Assembly: GCA_964636685.1 (NCBI GenBank) | Contig: CAZWUK010000058.1 | Span: forward strand, 1 to 13,392 | Source of the DNA: CAZWUK01 sp964636685 | GTDB lineage: Bacteria > Bacillota > Clostridia > Christensenellales > CAG-138 | Direction of reading: 5' to 3' | Length of the DNA: 13,392 nucleotides | The notes under the pieces: model-generated | The model's database searches: none | The model's input: the letters and a program-made list of their open reading frames with translations, nothing else | Told to the model about the DNA's origin: nothing | Shown here: piece by piece, positions 12,893-13,392 of the stretch | How positions within the stretch are numbered: the stretch's first letter is position 1 | How the letters are laid out: every line of letters begins with the position of its first letter | Position numbers and translations under genes: made by a program

Positions 12893-13389
12893 GCCTTTAC
12901 AGCACGTGGCAGGAAAATGCCGAGCAGGAGCGCACACCGGAGCAACAGCAGGCATATTGGAATAGCTATTTTGAGTTGGAAACCAAGAACTACGAAGTCA
13001 TTTTGCAGGAGAAAACCTGGAAGTACGAGGGAACGCTGCAAGAGCTGGCAGATCGTTTTTCGATGGATGCAGTCACATTTTGCGGCTTTATCGACGGTAT
13101 CAACACCAGCCTGAAAAAAGAGATCAATCTGGAAAAGCTCAAGGAGAGCACCAAGGTTGTGCTGGATATCGATCCCGAGAAGCTGTATTTTAACATGCTC
13201 AAAGCCAAAGCGCCGTGGCTGTACGGTCTTGCCGAATGGGATAATATTCTCACGGAAGATCAGAAAAAGGAAATCACCAAGGAATACCGTTCTTCGATGA
13301 TGTTCATCAAGGAAGCGGAGGTTGGCCGCAATGCGCCCTGCCCCTGCGGCAGCGGAAAAAAGTATAAAAACTGCTGCGGGAAAAAATAA
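12889..13389 (+). CDS. SEC-C motif metal-binding protein, function unknown
   Basis: The 166-residue protein ends in a SEC-C zinc-binding motif, VGRNAPCPCGSGKKYKNCCG, with Cys151, Cys153, Cys162 and Cys163 (C-x-C-x8-C-C). This motif is best known from the SecA C-terminus, where it contacts SecB and ribosomes, but it also occurs on many small proteins. The rest is mostly helical and charged, with a conserved-looking core TFCGFIDGINTSLKKEINLEKL (split by position: 63-70, then 71-84) and LDIDPEKLYFNMLKAKA (92-108). Similar proteins are common in Clostridia; I know no assigned function. The ATG overlaps the rimI stop (ATGA), and GGGAGG lies eight bases upstream, so it belongs to the tRNA-modification operon. 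No terminator is visible before the window ends three bases later. Confidence 0.85.
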   Translation: MSLYSTWQENAEQERTPEQQQAYWNSYFELETKNYEVILQEKTWKYEGTLQELADRFSMDAVTFCGFIDGINTSLKKEINLEKLKESTKVVLDIDPEKLYFNMLKAKAPWLYGLAEWDNILTEDQKKEITKEYRSSMMFIKEAEVGRNAPCPCGSGKKYKNCCGKK

Positions 13390-13392
13390 GAG

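Noticed and set aside
1..13392. CRISPR arrays, tRNA or rRNA genes, transposases, phage or defence genes
   Set aside because: No regularly spaced repeats, cloverleaf sequences or relevant protein families were seen on either strand.

Overview
This window reads as a compact stretch of a Firmicutes chromosome, most likely an uncultured member of class Clostridia with moderate GC content. The evidence is gene content and order: an M24 aminopeptidase next to efp and a CD1247-type zinc-ribbon gene, a dgt-dnaG-rpoD cluster, and a queA-tgt-tsaE-tsaB-rimI cluster. Many genes have strong AGGAGG-type Shine-Dalgarno (SD) sequences, and the one clear terminator is Rho-independent. All thirteen genes lie on the + strand. 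I see no rRNA, tRNA, CRISPR array, transposase or phage gene.

Layout. (1) 45-1529: a DUF1846/UPF0371 protein of unknown function, driven by a near-perfect promoter so close to the start codon that the mRNA is probably leaderless. (2) 1533-3732: a second promoter, then an Xaa-Pro aminopeptidase-like M24 protein, elongation factor P and an acidic zinc-ribbon protein, closed by a strong terminator. (3) 3733-7915: a non-coding leader, then dgt (dNTP triphosphohydrolase), dnaG (primase) and rpoD/sigA (housekeeping sigma factor). (4) 7916-8240: the only non-coding stretch over 300 bases. It holds a roughly 240-bp element with imperfect terminal inverted repeats, near-identical 20-base ends and at least five internal inverted repeats. 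(5) 8241-9056: a membrane-anchored polysaccharide deacetylase of the PdaB/clostridial type that lacks one canonical metal-binding Asp. (6) 9067-13389: a TTGCAA-17-TATAAT promoter, then queA, tgt, tsaE, tsaB, rimI and a SEC-C metal-binding protein. From tgt onward every junction overlaps by one or four bases, so this is a translationally coupled operon.

How the genes fit together. Most encode core information processing: EF-P rescues ribosomes stalled at proline runs; Dgt, DnaG and SigA serve nucleotide pools, replication priming and transcription initiation; QueA and Tgt make queuosine at tRNA position 34; TsaE and TsaB belong to the machinery for t6A at position 37. The last operon is therefore an anticodon-loop modification operon, with RimI and a SEC-C protein attached.

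Most of the window is conventional. The parts most worth a second look are the structured repeat after rpoD, the leaderless DUF1846 gene, the uncharacterised CD1247-type and SEC-C proteins, and residue changes in the deacetylase and in Tgt. I found no convincing undescribed multi-gene system.
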